A stretch of 64,000 nucleotides of DNA from Myxococcus terminator_A (GCA_049194865.1 JBLZWL010000017.1:31607-95606), one strand, 5' to 3'; counted from the stretch's first letter, positions 16,748-25,720 are shown. Notes: a model not told the origin generated them from the sequence alone. Made by a program: numbers and translations.

Positions 16748-17640
16748 CAGGACTTCCGCTCCACCACGTAGCGCGCGAGCGCCGCCAGCGGTCCGTCCTC
16801 GCCCTCCAGCGGGCGCACCGCCTCCACCGCCAGCGCCACCTGCTCCTCCGCCATGCGCCGCGAGGCCTCCAGCCCCACCACCGCGGGGAACGTGTGGCGC
16901 CCGGCCTCCGCGTCCGCGCCCGCCGGCTTGCCGAGCTGCTCCCGGGTGGCCGTCACATCCAGCACGTCATCGGCGATCTGAAAGGCCAGCCCCACCGCGT
17001 CGCCGTAGAGCTGCGCGCGGACGAGCGCCTCCGCGTCTCCACCGCCCGCCAGCGTCCCCATGCGACACGCCGCGCGGATGAGGGCTCCCGTCTTCAGCCG
17101 GTGCATCCGCACCAGGTAGTCCAGGACGGCGGGACGGTCCTCGGCGGTGTCCAGCACCTGGCCGCCCACCATGCCCACGGCCCCCGAGGCCACCGCCAGC
17201 TCCCGACACAGCACGCCCCGCACGGGCTCCGGTCCGTCGCCGAGCAACGCGAAGGCCTCCGTCAGCAGCGCGTCTCCGGCGAGGATGGCCATCGCCTCGC
17301 CATACACCTTGTGGTTGGTGGGCCGGCCGCGACGGAAGTCGTCGTCGTCCATGGCCGGCAGGTCGTCATGAATCAGCGAGTACGTGTGGACGTACTCGAG
17401 GGCACAGGCCGCGTCACCGGACAGGGGCGAAATCAGGGAGGCGCGCGCCACCGCATCCGCGAAGGTGAGGCACAGCACGGGCCGAAGGCGCTTGCCGCCC
17501 GCGAGCAGCGAGTAGCGCATGGCCTCTACCAGTCGCGGAGGCGCACCGGAGGAAGCGAGCCGGTCCGCGCGCTCGAGCAACAGCGATTCCACCCGCGCCT
17601 GCTGGGTGCGCAGGAAGGTGTCCAGGTCGAAGTGGGCCAA
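16747..17640 (-). CDS. ispA: Polyprenyl (farnesyl/geranylgeranyl) diphosphate synthase
   Basis: Condenses IPP with allylic diphosphates to make C15/C20 precursors. The 297-residue protein has the first Asp-rich motif in LIHDDLPAMDDDDFRRG (spaced as in bacterial FPP synthases, DDxxxxD) and the second in FQIADDVLD, plus the Lys-Arg pair GGKRLRP. Position upstream of dxs and downstream of xse genes is the common bacterial xseB-ispA-dxs arrangement. Product chain length is not readable with certainty; carotenoid and sterol/quinone synthesis in myxobacteria may draw on it. Confidence 0.93.
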   Translation of the reverse strand: MAHFDLDTFLRTQQARVESLLLERADRLASSGAPPRLVEAMRYSLLAGGKRLRPVLCLTFADAVARASLISPLSGDAACALEYVHTYSLIHDDLPAMDDDDFRRGRPTNHKVYGEAMAILAGDALLTEAFALLGDGPEPVRGVLCRELAVASGAVGMVGGQVLDTAEDRPAVLDYLVRMHRLKTGALIRAACRMGTLAGGGDAEALVRAQLYGDAVGLAFQIADDVLDVTATREQLGKPAGADAEAGRHTFPAVVGLEASRRMAEEQVALAVEAVRPLEGEDGPLAALARYVVERKS

Positions 17641-17669
17641 GCGTCGGTGCTCCTTGCGCTGCTGAGAGA

Positions 17670-18050
17670 CTAGGGAGCCGGTGGAGGTACCAGCTCACGA
17701 ATGCGCCGGACGAGCTTGTCCGTGTCCAGGGGCTTGACGAAGTAGTCCGCGGCGCCGACCTCCCGGCCGCGCCGCTTGTCCTCGGAGTCTCCCCGCCCGC
17801 TAATGAAGATGATGGGGATGTCCCTGAAGTGCTCGTTCTTCTTCACCGCCTTGCAGAGCTCGAAGCCATCAATCCAGGACATGTTGACGTCCAGGAGGAT
17901 GGCCTGGGGGCGGTGGAGCTGCAGCGAGGCGATGAGCCGCAGGCCGTTGGCCGCGAGCGTCACCTCGAAGCCCTCGTCCTCGAGGGCAGCCGCGAGCAGC
18001 TCCCGCGTGTCGCGGTCATCATCGACGATGGTGATCTTCGGCTTCGACAT
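17670..18050 (-). CDS. Stand-alone CheY-like receiver protein
   Basis: A 126-residue receiver domain without an output domain. Conserved residues are the acidic pair in VDDDRDT, the phospho-acceptor Asp in AILLDVNMSWIDGFE, the Thr/Ser position in PIIFISGRGD, and the Lys in YFVKPLDTDKL. It probably acts by docking to a partner in trans. It lies between xseB and ispA in one direction, 24 bp after xseB and 29 bp before ispA; no kinase is adjacent. The unusual site within a housekeeping isoprenoid/exonuclease operon is noted. Confidence 0.9.
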   Translation of the reverse strand: MSKPKITIVDDDRDTRELLAAALEDEGFEVTLAANGLRLIASLQLHRPQAILLDVNMSWIDGFELCKAVKKNEHFRDIPIIFISGRGDSEDKRRGREVGAADYFVKPLDTDKLVRRIRELVPPPAP

Positions 18051-18074
18051 TCCGGAGTGCGCGTCCCGCCCGAC

Positions 18075-18419
18075 CTAGAACGGGACGTCATCCTCGGGGG
18101 GAGGCCGGGGTGCGGGCGCCCGGGGGGCCGCCTGGGCGGCGGGACGAGCGGACACCGACAGCGGCGCCACCACGTCATTGCCGTCCTCATCCTGGAGCAG
18201 CTGCTCGATGCGCTGCTCCGCTTCGGTCAGCAGCTTCTCGCCCCGGCGTACCAGCCGGATGCCTTCCTCGAACGCCTTGAGCGAATCCTCCAGCGACAGG
18301 TTGCCGCTCTCCAGCCGGCCCACCGTCTCCTCGAGACGGGACACGACGTCCCCGTACTGGCCGGGAACCTCGCCCTCCGCCGCCTTGTCCGCCTTGGACG
18401 CCTTGTCCGCCTTCGCCAC
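18075..18419 (-). CDS. xseB: Exodeoxyribonuclease VII small subunit
   Basis: A 114-residue protein starting at GTG. The family core is GDVVSRLEETVGRLESGN and LSLEDSLKAFEEGIRLVRRG followed by EAEQRIEQLL, about residues 22-75. It has an extra C-terminal tail rich in Ala, Pro and Asp (ending in PPPEDDVPF), longer than the E. coli protein (80 residues). It partners XseA to degrade single-stranded DNA. The gap to xseA is 48 bp. Confidence 0.92.
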   Translation of the reverse strand: MAKADKASKADKAAEGEVPGQYGDVVSRLEETVGRLESGNLSLEDSLKAFEEGIRLVRRGEKLLTEAEQRIEQLLQDEDGNDVVAPLSVSARPAAQAAPRAPAPRPPPEDDVPF

Positions 18420-18467
18420 AGCCTTCCACCTCGCCGTTCGGGGCGCGGGACTCTAGAGGGTGGCCCG

Positions 18468-20204
18468 TTAGCAGTCCACCGGCCCTTTTACCAACGTGAC
18501 AGTGGCTTCGACTTCTTCACATCCGCCCAGCGTCTTCGCCCCATTGGCGGCGAGTTTGATGCCCAGGCGCTCTCCCACCTCGACATCCGCGGCGGAGCGC
18601 ACCACCCCACCGTCGCGCTGGCGGAACACCACCGAATAGCCCCGCGACATCACCTTCAGCGGGCTCATCGCGTCGAGCCGCCCCTCCAGACGCTGGAAAC
18701 GCCGCTGCGCTTCCGCCAGCGTCCCTTGCTGGAGCGCCCGCAGCCGTGCCTGGTGTGCCGCCAGCCGGGCATGCTCTCGCGAGACGAGTGCCGTCGGCGA
18801 GGCCCGCTCCAACCCGAGCCGCGCCGTCGCCAGCGTCGCCTGCCGCGTCGCCACGCCCGCGCGCGCCGCCTCCGATAGTCGACGGGCCAGTTTCAACAAG
18901 TGTGCGCGCTGCTCGCCCAACCGGGCCTGGGGCCGCGCGCGCTGCAGGCGCTCCGTCAATGCCCGCAGCGACTCGCGCCGCTCGCGCACCGCGGGCCGCA
19001 GCACGCGCATCATCGCCTCCACCTGTTCGGACAGGTGCAGCCGCTGGTGGTTGAGCGCCCGCCTGGGGTCATCCAGCCGGGAGGAGAGCTGGCCCTGGCG
19101 CTCGCGCAGCTCCAGCACGCGGCGCTCCATGGCCCGGCGCAGCCGCCCCGCTTGCGTGGCGAGCGACAGCTCCAGGTCCGCGAGCACGGGCGCCAGCCGC
19201 TCCGCCGCCGCGCTGGGAGTGGCCGCCCGCCAGTCCGCCACGAAGTCGGAGATGGTGAAGTCAATCTCGTGGCCGATGGCCGACACCACCGGCACGGGCG
19301 AGGCGAAGATGGCGCGCGCCACCTCCTCCTCGTTGAACGTCCAGAGGTCCTCCACCGAGCCACCGCCGCGCGTCACCACGATGACGTCCACATCGGCGCG
19401 CCCCAGCCGCGCAATCGCCCGGGCGACCTCCGGCGCGGAGCCCTCGCCTTGCACGCGCGCGTCCGCCAGCAGCACGCTCAGCCGGGGGTTGCGCGAGTGC
19501 AGCACTCGCAGGAAGTCCTGGAGCGCGGCGCCCGTACGGCTCGTCACCACGCCGATGCGCTGGGGCAGGAACGGCAGCGGACGCGGAGGCCGCACACGGC
19601 GGTCTCCGATGAGGCCCTCGGCCGCCAGCCGCGCCTTGAGCTGCTCGAAGGCGAGCGCCAGCGCGCCCTCCCCCACCGGCTCCAGCCGCGTGACGATGAG
19701 GCTGTAGCGCCCCTGCGGCTCGTACAGGTCGACGCTGCCCTCGGCCAGCACCTCCATGCCGTCGCGCAGCGCGAAGCGCATCCGTCCCGCGAGCGACGCC
19801 CACACCTTGGCGTCGATGGACGCGACGGAGTCCTTCAGCGAGAAGTACCAGTGCCCTCGCGCGTTGGCGCCGCGAAAGCCCGTCACCTCGCCGCGAACCA
19901 GCACGCGCGCGAAGCGCGACTCCAGCGTCTGCTTGAGCTGACGCGTCAGCTCCGCCACGGAGAGCACCGAGCGCTCGGGCTTGGGCGGCGCGGCCGGAGC
20001 ACCCTCCATCGGCCCCAGCAACCCCGTTCCGTCCGCGTCCACCGAGGGCAGCGGAGGCGGCGGCTTCCTCGGCATCGCCAACACGCGCGGCGCCGAGACA
20101 GGCGCGACGGGAACCGGCGCGGAAGCGGCACCGAACAGGTCCCCCTGGAAACCCAACGTGACGGGCGGCGGTGACTCGCCGCCCGCGCCCTTGCGCTTCT
20201 TCAT
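18468..20204 (-). CDS. xseA: Exodeoxyribonuclease VII large subunit
   Basis: Catalytic subunit of exonuclease VII, degrading single-stranded DNA from both ends. The 578-residue protein has an N-terminal extension of about 80 residues (Pro/Ala-rich, not in E. coli XseA), then the OB-fold (VLVRGEVTGFRGANARGHWY), the catalytic region with TSRTGAALQDFLRVL, VIVVTRGGGSVEDLW and SAIGHEIDFTISDFVAD, and a long coiled-coil rich in Arg that in the family binds XseB. The ATG overlaps the stop of the upstream FHA gene, linking the housekeeping operon to the Tad/FHA cluster. Confidence 0.94.
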   Translation of the reverse strand: MKKRKGAGGESPPPVTLGFQGDLFGAASAPVPVAPVSAPRVLAMPRKPPPPLPSVDADGTGLLGPMEGAPAAPPKPERSVLSVAELTRQLKQTLESRFARVLVRGEVTGFRGANARGHWYFSLKDSVASIDAKVWASLAGRMRFALRDGMEVLAEGSVDLYEPQGRYSLIVTRLEPVGEGALALAFEQLKARLAAEGLIGDRRVRPPRPLPFLPQRIGVVTSRTGAALQDFLRVLHSRNPRLSVLLADARVQGEGSAPEVARAIARLGRADVDVIVVTRGGGSVEDLWTFNEEEVARAIFASPVPVVSAIGHEIDFTISDFVADWRAATPSAAAERLAPVLADLELSLATQAGRLRRAMERRVLELRERQGQLSSRLDDPRRALNHQRLHLSEQVEAMMRVLRPAVRERRESLRALTERLQRARPQARLGEQRAHLLKLARRLSEAARAGVATRQATLATARLGLERASPTALVSREHARLAAHQARLRALQQGTLAEAQRRFQRLEGRLDAMSPLKVMSRGYSVVFRQRDGGVVRSAADVEVGERLGIKLAANGAKTLGGCEEVEATVTLVKGPVDC

Positions 20205-21940
20205 CGCGAGAGCTTCTCGACCCAGGACTTCGCCTTGTCGTGGTACTCGTCATCCGGCGGCGTCATGGCCACCACGTCCTTGAACTTGGGCAACGCGTCC
20301 TCCGGGTTGCCGTCCTTCATGGAGTAGGCCAGGAGGTAGAGCTCCCGCGCCTTCGTCTTCATCTCGCTGATGATGTTCGAAGCGCCCGCGTGGCCAGGGT
20401 CGGCCTGCAGCGTGCGCCTCGCGAACTCCATCGCACGGGCCCACTGGCCAGAGGCCTTCGCCGAGCTGGCGCTCTTGTAGAAGATGGTCGCCGCGCGGGT
20501 GCCCGCGTTGCGCGCCATCTTGCTGGCGCGGCCGTCGGTGATGTCCTTGTCCAGCGCCAGCAGCTTCTGCAGCCCCTTCGCGTCCAGGTCCTCCAGGCGC
20601 TTGTAGAGGGTGCTGAACTCCGACATCTGCGCGAGCAGCTTCTTGCACTGCGGGTTCTTCGACATGCACGCGTTGAGGATGGCCACGGCGCCGGACATGT
20701 CTCCGTCGCGGAAGCGCTCCACCGCGGGCTCCCAGGGCTTGGGCGCGGGGCCGGTGGGAATCACGCGGGGCGTGTCGCGGATGGTGATGGCCTGCACCGC
20801 CTGCTCGTTGATGAGCTTGGCGTCGCGGTGCTCCGGGAAGGCCTTGAGGATGTCGTCGGTGATGGCCTTCGAGGAGTCCAGCTGACCGGTGTCCAGCGCC
20901 GTGCGCGCCTCGCGCGTGCGCTTGTCGGCCAGCTCCGACAGCTCCCGCTTCGCCGCGTTCACCTGCTCGTAGAGGAACTGGCTCTCACCCGCCTTGGCCA
21001 GCGAGGCGGAGGCCTTGCCCAGCTCGTTCTTCACCAGCGCGGCGCGTGCATCCGTGAGGCGCCCCTGCACGGGAATCTCGCGCTCGGCGTGCTGGAGATA
21101 GTCCTTCACGCCGGGGTAGTCGGGAGCCGAGGCGGAAAGCTCCTCGAGCTTCGCCTTGGCCTCCACCCACTTGCCTTCACGCACCAGGTTCTTCGCGTCC
21201 TGGAAGATGGTGCTCAGCTCCTTGCGGACGGCATCCTCCTGGCCCTTCTGGGCGACAATCTCCGCCTGCGCATTCACCATGCGCATGCGCGCGATGCCCA
21301 GGCCGGCGAAGAGCACCACCACCACGCCGCCCGCGAGCAGCTTCAGCCGCGTCTTCTTGCGCTGGACCTCGGGGTCCGGCGGAGCCATGGCGGAGGAACG
21401 CGCGCTGCGCACGCGGCCACCCTCCACGCGCGGAGGCGGACGGGCCGGTGACGAGCCACGGCTCGTGGACGCGGAGGAAGCGCTCGCGGCGCGCCCGCGC
21501 GACGGGGCGGCCACCATCAGCGTGGAGTTGACCACGTCCTCGAAGCGCAGCTCCGTGTCGCCCAGGGTGATGACATCCCCGTTGGCCAGGGGCGTCTCCT
21601 CGCCAATGGCCTCGCCGTTGACGAGCGTCCCGTTGCCGGAGCCCAGATCGCTCACCATCCAGGCCGCCCCCGCCTTGCGCACCATGACGTGCTTGCGCGA
21701 CACGGACGTGTCGGGGATGCAGATGGGGTTGTCCGCGGCGCGGCCGATGACGTACTCGCCGTCCTGCAGCGAGAACTCCTCACCTGACTTGGGCCCCGCC
21801 ACGCAGATGAGCCGCGGGGTGGCCGCCCCGGGGGCGGCGGAGACGGGAGACGTCCTGCGGGCCGCGGGGCGAGCTCCTGTCCCGCCCGAGGGCGTCCCGG
21901 AAGGAGGCCTGCGACGAGCAGGAGGGGAACCGTTCGACAT
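20201..21940 (-). CDS. FHA-domain, single-pass membrane protein with helical periplasmic part
   Basis: A 579-residue protein. An N-terminal FHA domain (about 43-136) has the phosphothreonine-binding residues in GRAADNPICIPDTSVSRKH and SDLGSGNGTLVNG. A Ser/Arg/Pro linker follows, then one transmembrane segment (LLAGGVVVVLFAGLGIA, about 200-217) and a periplasmic helical region (about 220-579) with TPR-like repeats. The topology is cytoplasmic phosphopeptide reader and periplasmic scaffold. It is the most downstream gene of the Tad/Kil-like cluster and overlaps xseA by 4 nt. From memory the M. xanthus equivalent is the first gene (MXAN_4648) of Kil cluster 2. Confidence 0.9.
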   Translation of the reverse strand: MSNGSPPARRRPPSGTPSGGTGARPAARRTSPVSAAPGAATPRLICVAGPKSGEEFSLQDGEYVIGRAADNPICIPDTSVSRKHVMVRKAGAAWMVSDLGSGNGTLVNGEAIGEETPLANGDVITLGDTELRFEDVVNSTLMVAAPSRGRAASASSASTSRGSSPARPPPRVEGGRVRSARSSAMAPPDPEVQRKKTRLKLLAGGVVVVLFAGLGIARMRMVNAQAEIVAQKGQEDAVRKELSTIFQDAKNLVREGKWVEAKAKLEELSASAPDYPGVKDYLQHAEREIPVQGRLTDARAALVKNELGKASASLAKAGESQFLYEQVNAAKRELSELADKRTREARTALDTGQLDSSKAITDDILKAFPEHRDAKLINEQAVQAITIRDTPRVIPTGPAPKPWEPAVERFRDGDMSGAVAILNACMSKNPQCKKLLAQMSEFSTLYKRLEDLDAKGLQKLLALDKDITDGRASKMARNAGTRAATIFYKSASSAKASGQWARAMEFARRTLQADPGHAGASNIISEMKTKARELYLLAYSMKDGNPEDALPKFKDVVAMTPPDDEYHDKAKSWVEKLSR

Positions 21941-21976
21941 GGCGAATCACCGACTTCCTGAAGAGAGAGCACCAGC

Positions 21977-23929
21977 TCAGAGCTCGTGCTCGAACGCCTT
22001 TTCCTGGGCCAGATTGTGGCAGCGATGCTCGGTGGTAGGGAAGCGTCTGCTCACTTCTTGCAGCGCCGCCCGAGCCTTCTTCGCGCTCCGGAACTGCACA
22101 GCCTGTTGGAATTCCAGCATGAGCTGGGCACATTGGTGGTCCAGCTCGGAGGAGACCTGGGAGAGCTGATAGCGGACGTCCTGGTACAGCTCCGGCTTCG
22201 GGTCCATGGCCTCCAGGGTCAACCACGCGAAGCGGAACTGCTGCCAGGCCCGGAAGAGGTTCTCCGCTCCCACGCCCTTGGTGTCGAAGAACCGCCGGCC
22301 CGTGGAGGCATAATCCCGCGCCTGAGCGAGCAGTTGATCCGGGGGCAGCTCCGGCACGGGGATGACCTCCAACCACAGGTTCCAGACCCGCCAGGTCTCG
22401 TTCCCCGGGGGGTTGCGCACATTGTCGAAGGCGAAGCTGTTGAGCTCCCCGCGCTTGAGCGTCTTCGCGGGGAGGATGTGCTCCAGCTCGCGCTCGGCGG
22501 TGGTGGTGGTATCCGGGGGGACCCAGCCCAGATTCACGCCGTTGAGGACCAGGGCCACCTCGTCCTTGGAGATACCACTGGCCTGGTAGTGCAGCAGGGC
22601 CACCGCGCGGGTGGGCGCGGCGAACTGGAAGTCGAAGGACTTCTGGTCCGAGTGCTCCCAGCGCACACCCTCGCCCAGACCGAACGAGTCGGGCACGCGC
22701 TCGACGCCCAGGGACAGCGGCTCCGACCCCTGCCCGCCCGTGGCCCCGCCGGCTGGCAGGAACACGAAGGCCAGCGCGCTGCCCGCCAACCCCAGCACGA
22801 AGAGCGTCACGGTGCTCGTCAGGAGCTTGCGGGCCAGCGGCAACCCGCGCCACCACAGCCAGAGCTGACCGCCGCGCGTGCTCGCGAGCGCCCGACGCTT
22901 GCGCGCCCGGTCCGCCGCGGTCGGGCCCGTGGGGACGGGGACAGGTGAGACCTTCGTCGTCGGATCCGGTGAGGGCGGCGGCGGCGCGGAGGCCGGAGCC
23001 AGCGCCATGGGGGCCGGACCTGGCGCCATGGTGCCCGGTGCGCGGGTCCGGATCGGCCGGGTGGCATCGTCGTCGACGCTCGACTCCTCCAGGAGGAGCC
23101 CGAGGTCGGCGAGCGTCGGCAGCGCCAGCTCCGTGCGCTCTTCCCGCTCCTCGGGTGGCGGCTCGATGAACCCCGGAGGTGTCGCGGTGGCGACAGGAGG
23201 CACGTGGATGGCCAGGGCCAGCTCGGTGCGCTCCTCCTCGACGGACTCCATCACCGGCGGGCCCGGAAGCAGCGCGAGGCGCTCGGCGGTGAGCGCCACT
23301 TCGGTGCGCTCTTCCACGACCGAGTCCATGGACAGGAGGCTCGGCGCCACGGGTGCTACGAGCGGGCGCTTGCCGCTGGGGGGCGCCAGCGCGGGGAACT
23401 CGTCGGCCAGCACCGGCACCGGACGCGGCGCCACGGGGGCGACGAGTGGACGCTTGCCGCTGGGAGGAGCCAGCGCGGGGAACTCGTCAGCCAGCACCGG
23501 CACCGGACGCGGCGCCACGGGCGCGATGGCCGGCACTTCCCCCGTGGGAAGGTACTGTTGCTCCACGCCATCCGGAGGCCGCGGGGCGGGCGGGTTGCGG
23601 CGGATGGGGCGCGTGGCGTCCACGTCTCCATCCGGGGGGACCCAGAGGAAGGTGAACTCCACCGGGCCCACGCCGATGCGGTCCCCATCGCGCAGGAGCT
23701 GCTCGCCCTTCAGGACGTTGCCGTTGAGGGCCGTCCCGTTGGAGCTGCCCATGTCCTGCGTGAAGTACTGCCCGCCTCGAAGGACGATGCGGGCATGAAG
23801 ACGGGAGACGCCATGGTCGAGCAGCACCAGGTCGTTCTCCGGCGTCCGACCGATCTTCACCTCGGCCTGCTCGAAGACGAGCTCCCTTCCCTGCTGGAGC
23901 CCCTTGGTGATGGAGAGGAGAATCGGCAG
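21977..23929 (-). CDS. FHA-domain membrane protein with periplasmic C-terminal domain; probable CTG start
   Basis: About 650 residues if it starts at CTG 23929, or 627 from the first canonical codon, GTG 23860. FHA similarity (LPILLSITKGLQQGRELVF, then GRTPENDLVLLDHGVSRLH and DMGSSNGTALNG) begins upstream of the GTG. AGGGG lies 8 nt before the CTG. The middle is a Pro/Glu-rich linker with two 28-residue direct repeats; a transmembrane segment (LLTSTVTLFVLGLAGSALAF) and a periplasmic beta-rich/helical domain follow. It sits between tadC and the other FHA gene with similar architecture, so both may form cytoplasm-to-periplasm connectors of the Tad apparatus (inference). Confidence 0.88.
   Translation of the reverse strand: MPILLSITKGLQQGRELVFEQAEVKIGRTPENDLVLLDHGVSRLHARIVLRGGQYFTQDMGSSNGTALNGNVLKGEQLLRDGDRIGVGPVEFTFLWVPPDGDVDATRPIRRNPPAPRPPDGVEQQYLPTGEVPAIAPVAPRPVPVLADEFPALAPPSGKRPLVAPVAPRPVPVLADEFPALAPPSGKRPLVAPVAPSLLSMDSVVEERTEVALTAERLALLPGPPVMESVEEERTELALAIHVPPVATATPPGFIEPPPEEREERTELALPTLADLGLLLEESSVDDDATRPIRTRAPGTMAPGPAPMALAPASAPPPPSPDPTTKVSPVPVPTGPTAADRARKRRALASTRGGQLWLWWRGLPLARKLLTSTVTLFVLGLAGSALAFVFLPAGGATGGQGSEPLSLGVERVPDSFGLGEGVRWEHSDQKSFDFQFAAPTRAVALLHYQASGISKDEVALVLNGVNLGWVPPDTTTTAERELEHILPAKTLKRGELNSFAFDNVRNPPGNETWRVWNLWLEVIPVPELPPDQLLAQARDYASTGRRFFDTKGVGAENLFRAWQQFRFAWLTLEAMDPKPELYQDVRYQLSQVSSELDHQCAQLMLEFQQAVQFRSAKKARAALQEVSRRFPTTEHRCHNLAQEKAFEHEL
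23342..23521. repeat. 84-bp direct repeat in the FHA-gene linker
   Basis: Two nearly identical 84-bp units (plus the first 12 bp of a third, CGGCGCCACGGG, at 23342, 23426 and 23510) encode VAPRPVPVLADEFPALAPPS-type 28-residue repeats in the Pro-rich linker of the second FHA protein. Differences are mostly synonymous, suggesting a recent in-frame duplication that can vary linker length. Confidence 0.85.
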
Positions 23930-23937
23930 AGGACCAT

Positions 23938-23942
23938 CCCCT
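23938..23942 (-). promoter_or_regulatory. Shine-Dalgarno deciding a CTG start
   Basis: AGGGG on the minus strand overlaps the tadC stop and ends 8 nt before CTG 23929-23927. No ATG, GTG or TTG in frame is found before GTG 23860, whereas FHA-domain similarity already begins at the CTG. This favours the CTG as the true start. Confidence 0.5.
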
Positions 23943-24825
23943 ACGCGAGCTCACCGAAGAAGAACTGGAACACGATGGGCCCGAAGAGCACCATGAACAC
24001 CGTCGGGAAGATGCAGGCGATGAGCGGGAAGAGCATCTTCACCGGCGCCTCACCGGCCAGCTTCTCCGCGCGCTGAGTGCGGTCGATGCGCATCTGGGTG
24101 GACTGGATGCGCAGCACCTTGCCCAAGCTCGTGCCCATCTTGTCGGCCTGGATGAGCGCGGTGACGAACGTCGTCAGCGACGGCAGGTCCACGCGCACAA
24201 TCATGCTCTTGAGGCCTTCTTCGCGCGTCTTGCCCATCTTGAGCTGCTTGAGCACCAGCTGCAGCTCCTCGCGAAGCGGCCCGGTCTTGCCCTTCTCCAC
24301 CACCTTCGCCAGCGCGGCGGTGAAGTCCAGACCCGCCTCCACCGACAGCGTCAGGAGGTCCAGGTTGTACGGCAGCGCGCGGCTGATGAGCAGGTGGCGC
24401 TTCTTCACCTGGTCGTTCAGCCAGAGCATCGGGTAGTACATCCCGAAGAGCAGGAACAGGATGGCCCAGACCAGGTTCTGCCCGGTGCCGTTGAGGATGA
24501 AGAGGCCCATCAGCAGGCCCACCACGGCGCTCACTTCCTGGAGCGCCATCATGTCCTCGGGCTTGTAGCCCTGGGGCTCACCAGCCTTGATGAGGTTGCG
24601 GCGCGACTTCGCCTCGTAGCTCGGCCAGATGAAGCGGCGGTTCATGGCGCCCAGCCGGCGGATGGCCACCGAACCGAAGCCCTTCATGCCGCCCTGGGAC
24701 TCGTCGCGCACTTCCGACAGGAAGCGCTCGAAGAGCACCTGGTACAGACCGATTCCGAGGAAGCCGATGGCCCCCGCGAAGAGCAGCGCGGAGCTGCCGA
24801 CCAACACTTGCGTCAGGATGTCCAC
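23941..24825 (-). CDS. tadC: TadC-like inner-membrane platform protein
   Basis: A type II secretion system F domain protein of 294 residues. Transmembrane segments are at the N-terminus (VGSSALLFAGAIGFLGIGLY), two near 95-130 (LMGLFILNGTG, LVWAILFLLFGMYY), and one at the C-terminus (MLFPLIACIFPTVFMVLFG). The T2SF core shows LSVEAGLDFTAALAKV and ADKMGTSLGKVLRIQ. It forms the platform, with TadB, that the CpaF/TadA ATPase drives; the ATPase gene is not in the window. It is 10 bp after tadB. Matches the position expected for the second platform protein in M. xanthus Kil cluster 2. Confidence 0.92.
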   Translation of the reverse strand: MDILTQVLVGSSALLFAGAIGFLGIGLYQVLFERFLSEVRDESQGGMKGFGSVAIRRLGAMNRRFIWPSYEAKSRRNLIKAGEPQGYKPEDMMALQEVSAVVGLLMGLFILNGTGQNLVWAILFLLFGMYYPMLWLNDQVKKRHLLISRALPYNLDLLTLSVEAGLDFTAALAKVVEKGKTGPLREELQLVLKQLKMGKTREEGLKSMIVRVDLPSLTTFVTALIQADKMGTSLGKVLRIQSTQMRIDRTQRAEKLAGEAPVKMLFPLIACIFPTVFMVLFGPIVFQFFFGELA

Positions 24826-24835
24826 GGAGCACCCC

Positions 24836-25681
24836 TCAAATATCGATGTTGACGATGCGGCGGATGATGAGGATGCCCAGCACTTCCATCACGGCGATGA
24901 TCACCACGAGGATCCACCCGAAGTAGTGGTTCATCATGGGCTCCATCAGGTCCGGCCGCATGTAGTTGAGCACCATGCCCAGCACACCGGGCATGGCCGC
25001 CACGATCCACCCCTGCAGCTTGCCCTGCGAGGTGAGCGCGTCGATCTTGCCTTCCAGACGGAAGCGCTCGCGAATCACCATGGAGATGGTCTCGAACATC
25101 TCCGCCATGTTGCCGCCGAGCTGGCGCGCGATGTTGGTGGACACCACCACCAGCTCCAGGTCGTCGCTGCCCACGCGGCGGGCCATGTTGATGAGCGCCT
25201 CTTCCAGGGGCACGCCCAGCTTCACTTCCTTCACGAACAGGCCGAACTCCTGCGACAGCGGAGCCATCGCCTCGCGAGCCACGTGCTCGATGGCCTGGGG
25301 GAAGGTGAGACCGGCCTTGAACGCGTTGGCCATCGCCTGCAGCGCGTCCACCAACTGGACGTTGAACTTCTTGATGCGCCGCTTGCGGTAGTGCTTGACC
25401 ATCAACATCGGCAGGAAGAAGCCGAACACCGTGGCCACGACGGCCAGGATGGGGTTGAAGATGATGTACGACAGGATGCCCAGCAAGCACATGCACGCGA
25501 TGTTGAGGACCAACATCTGGCGCGGATCGATGAAGAGGAACATGTCGCTCAAGTCGTTCATCGACTTGGCGACGTAGCGCTCTTGGTACTGCTCGTACGC
25601 CTTCGAGAGGACGCTGAAGATCACCAGGCTGAAGAAGAAGACCGAGCCTGTGACGAGGAGGAGGACGATTCCGGCAAGCAT
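24836..25681 (-). CDS. tadB: TadB-like inner-membrane platform protein
   Basis: A type II secretion system F domain protein of 281 residues. An N-terminal hydrophobic segment (GIVLLLVTGSVFFFSLVIF), a pair in the middle (MCLLGILSYIIFNPILAVV), and a C-terminal one (GWILVVIIAVMEVLGILII) flank the T2SF core with LVDALQAMANAFKAGLTF, HVAREAMAPLSQEFG and GGNMAEMFETIS. Together with TadC it forms the heteromeric platform for assembly of Tad pilins. It lies between cpaB and tadC, 10 and 39 bp away. Confidence 0.92.
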   Translation of the reverse strand: MLAGIVLLLVTGSVFFFSLVIFSVLSKAYEQYQERYVAKSMNDLSDMFLFIDPRQMLVLNIACMCLLGILSYIIFNPILAVVATVFGFFLPMLMVKHYRKRRIKKFNVQLVDALQAMANAFKAGLTFPQAIEHVAREAMAPLSQEFGLFVKEVKLGVPLEEALINMARRVGSDDLELVVVSTNIARQLGGNMAEMFETISMVIRERFRLEGKIDALTSQGKLQGWIVAAMPGVLGMVLNYMRPDLMEPMMNHYFGWILVVIIAVMEVLGILIIRRIVNIDI

Positions 25682-25720
25682 GGGCGCGCTTCCCTGGGGG
25701 TGAGGGCGGCGTGGCGCCGA

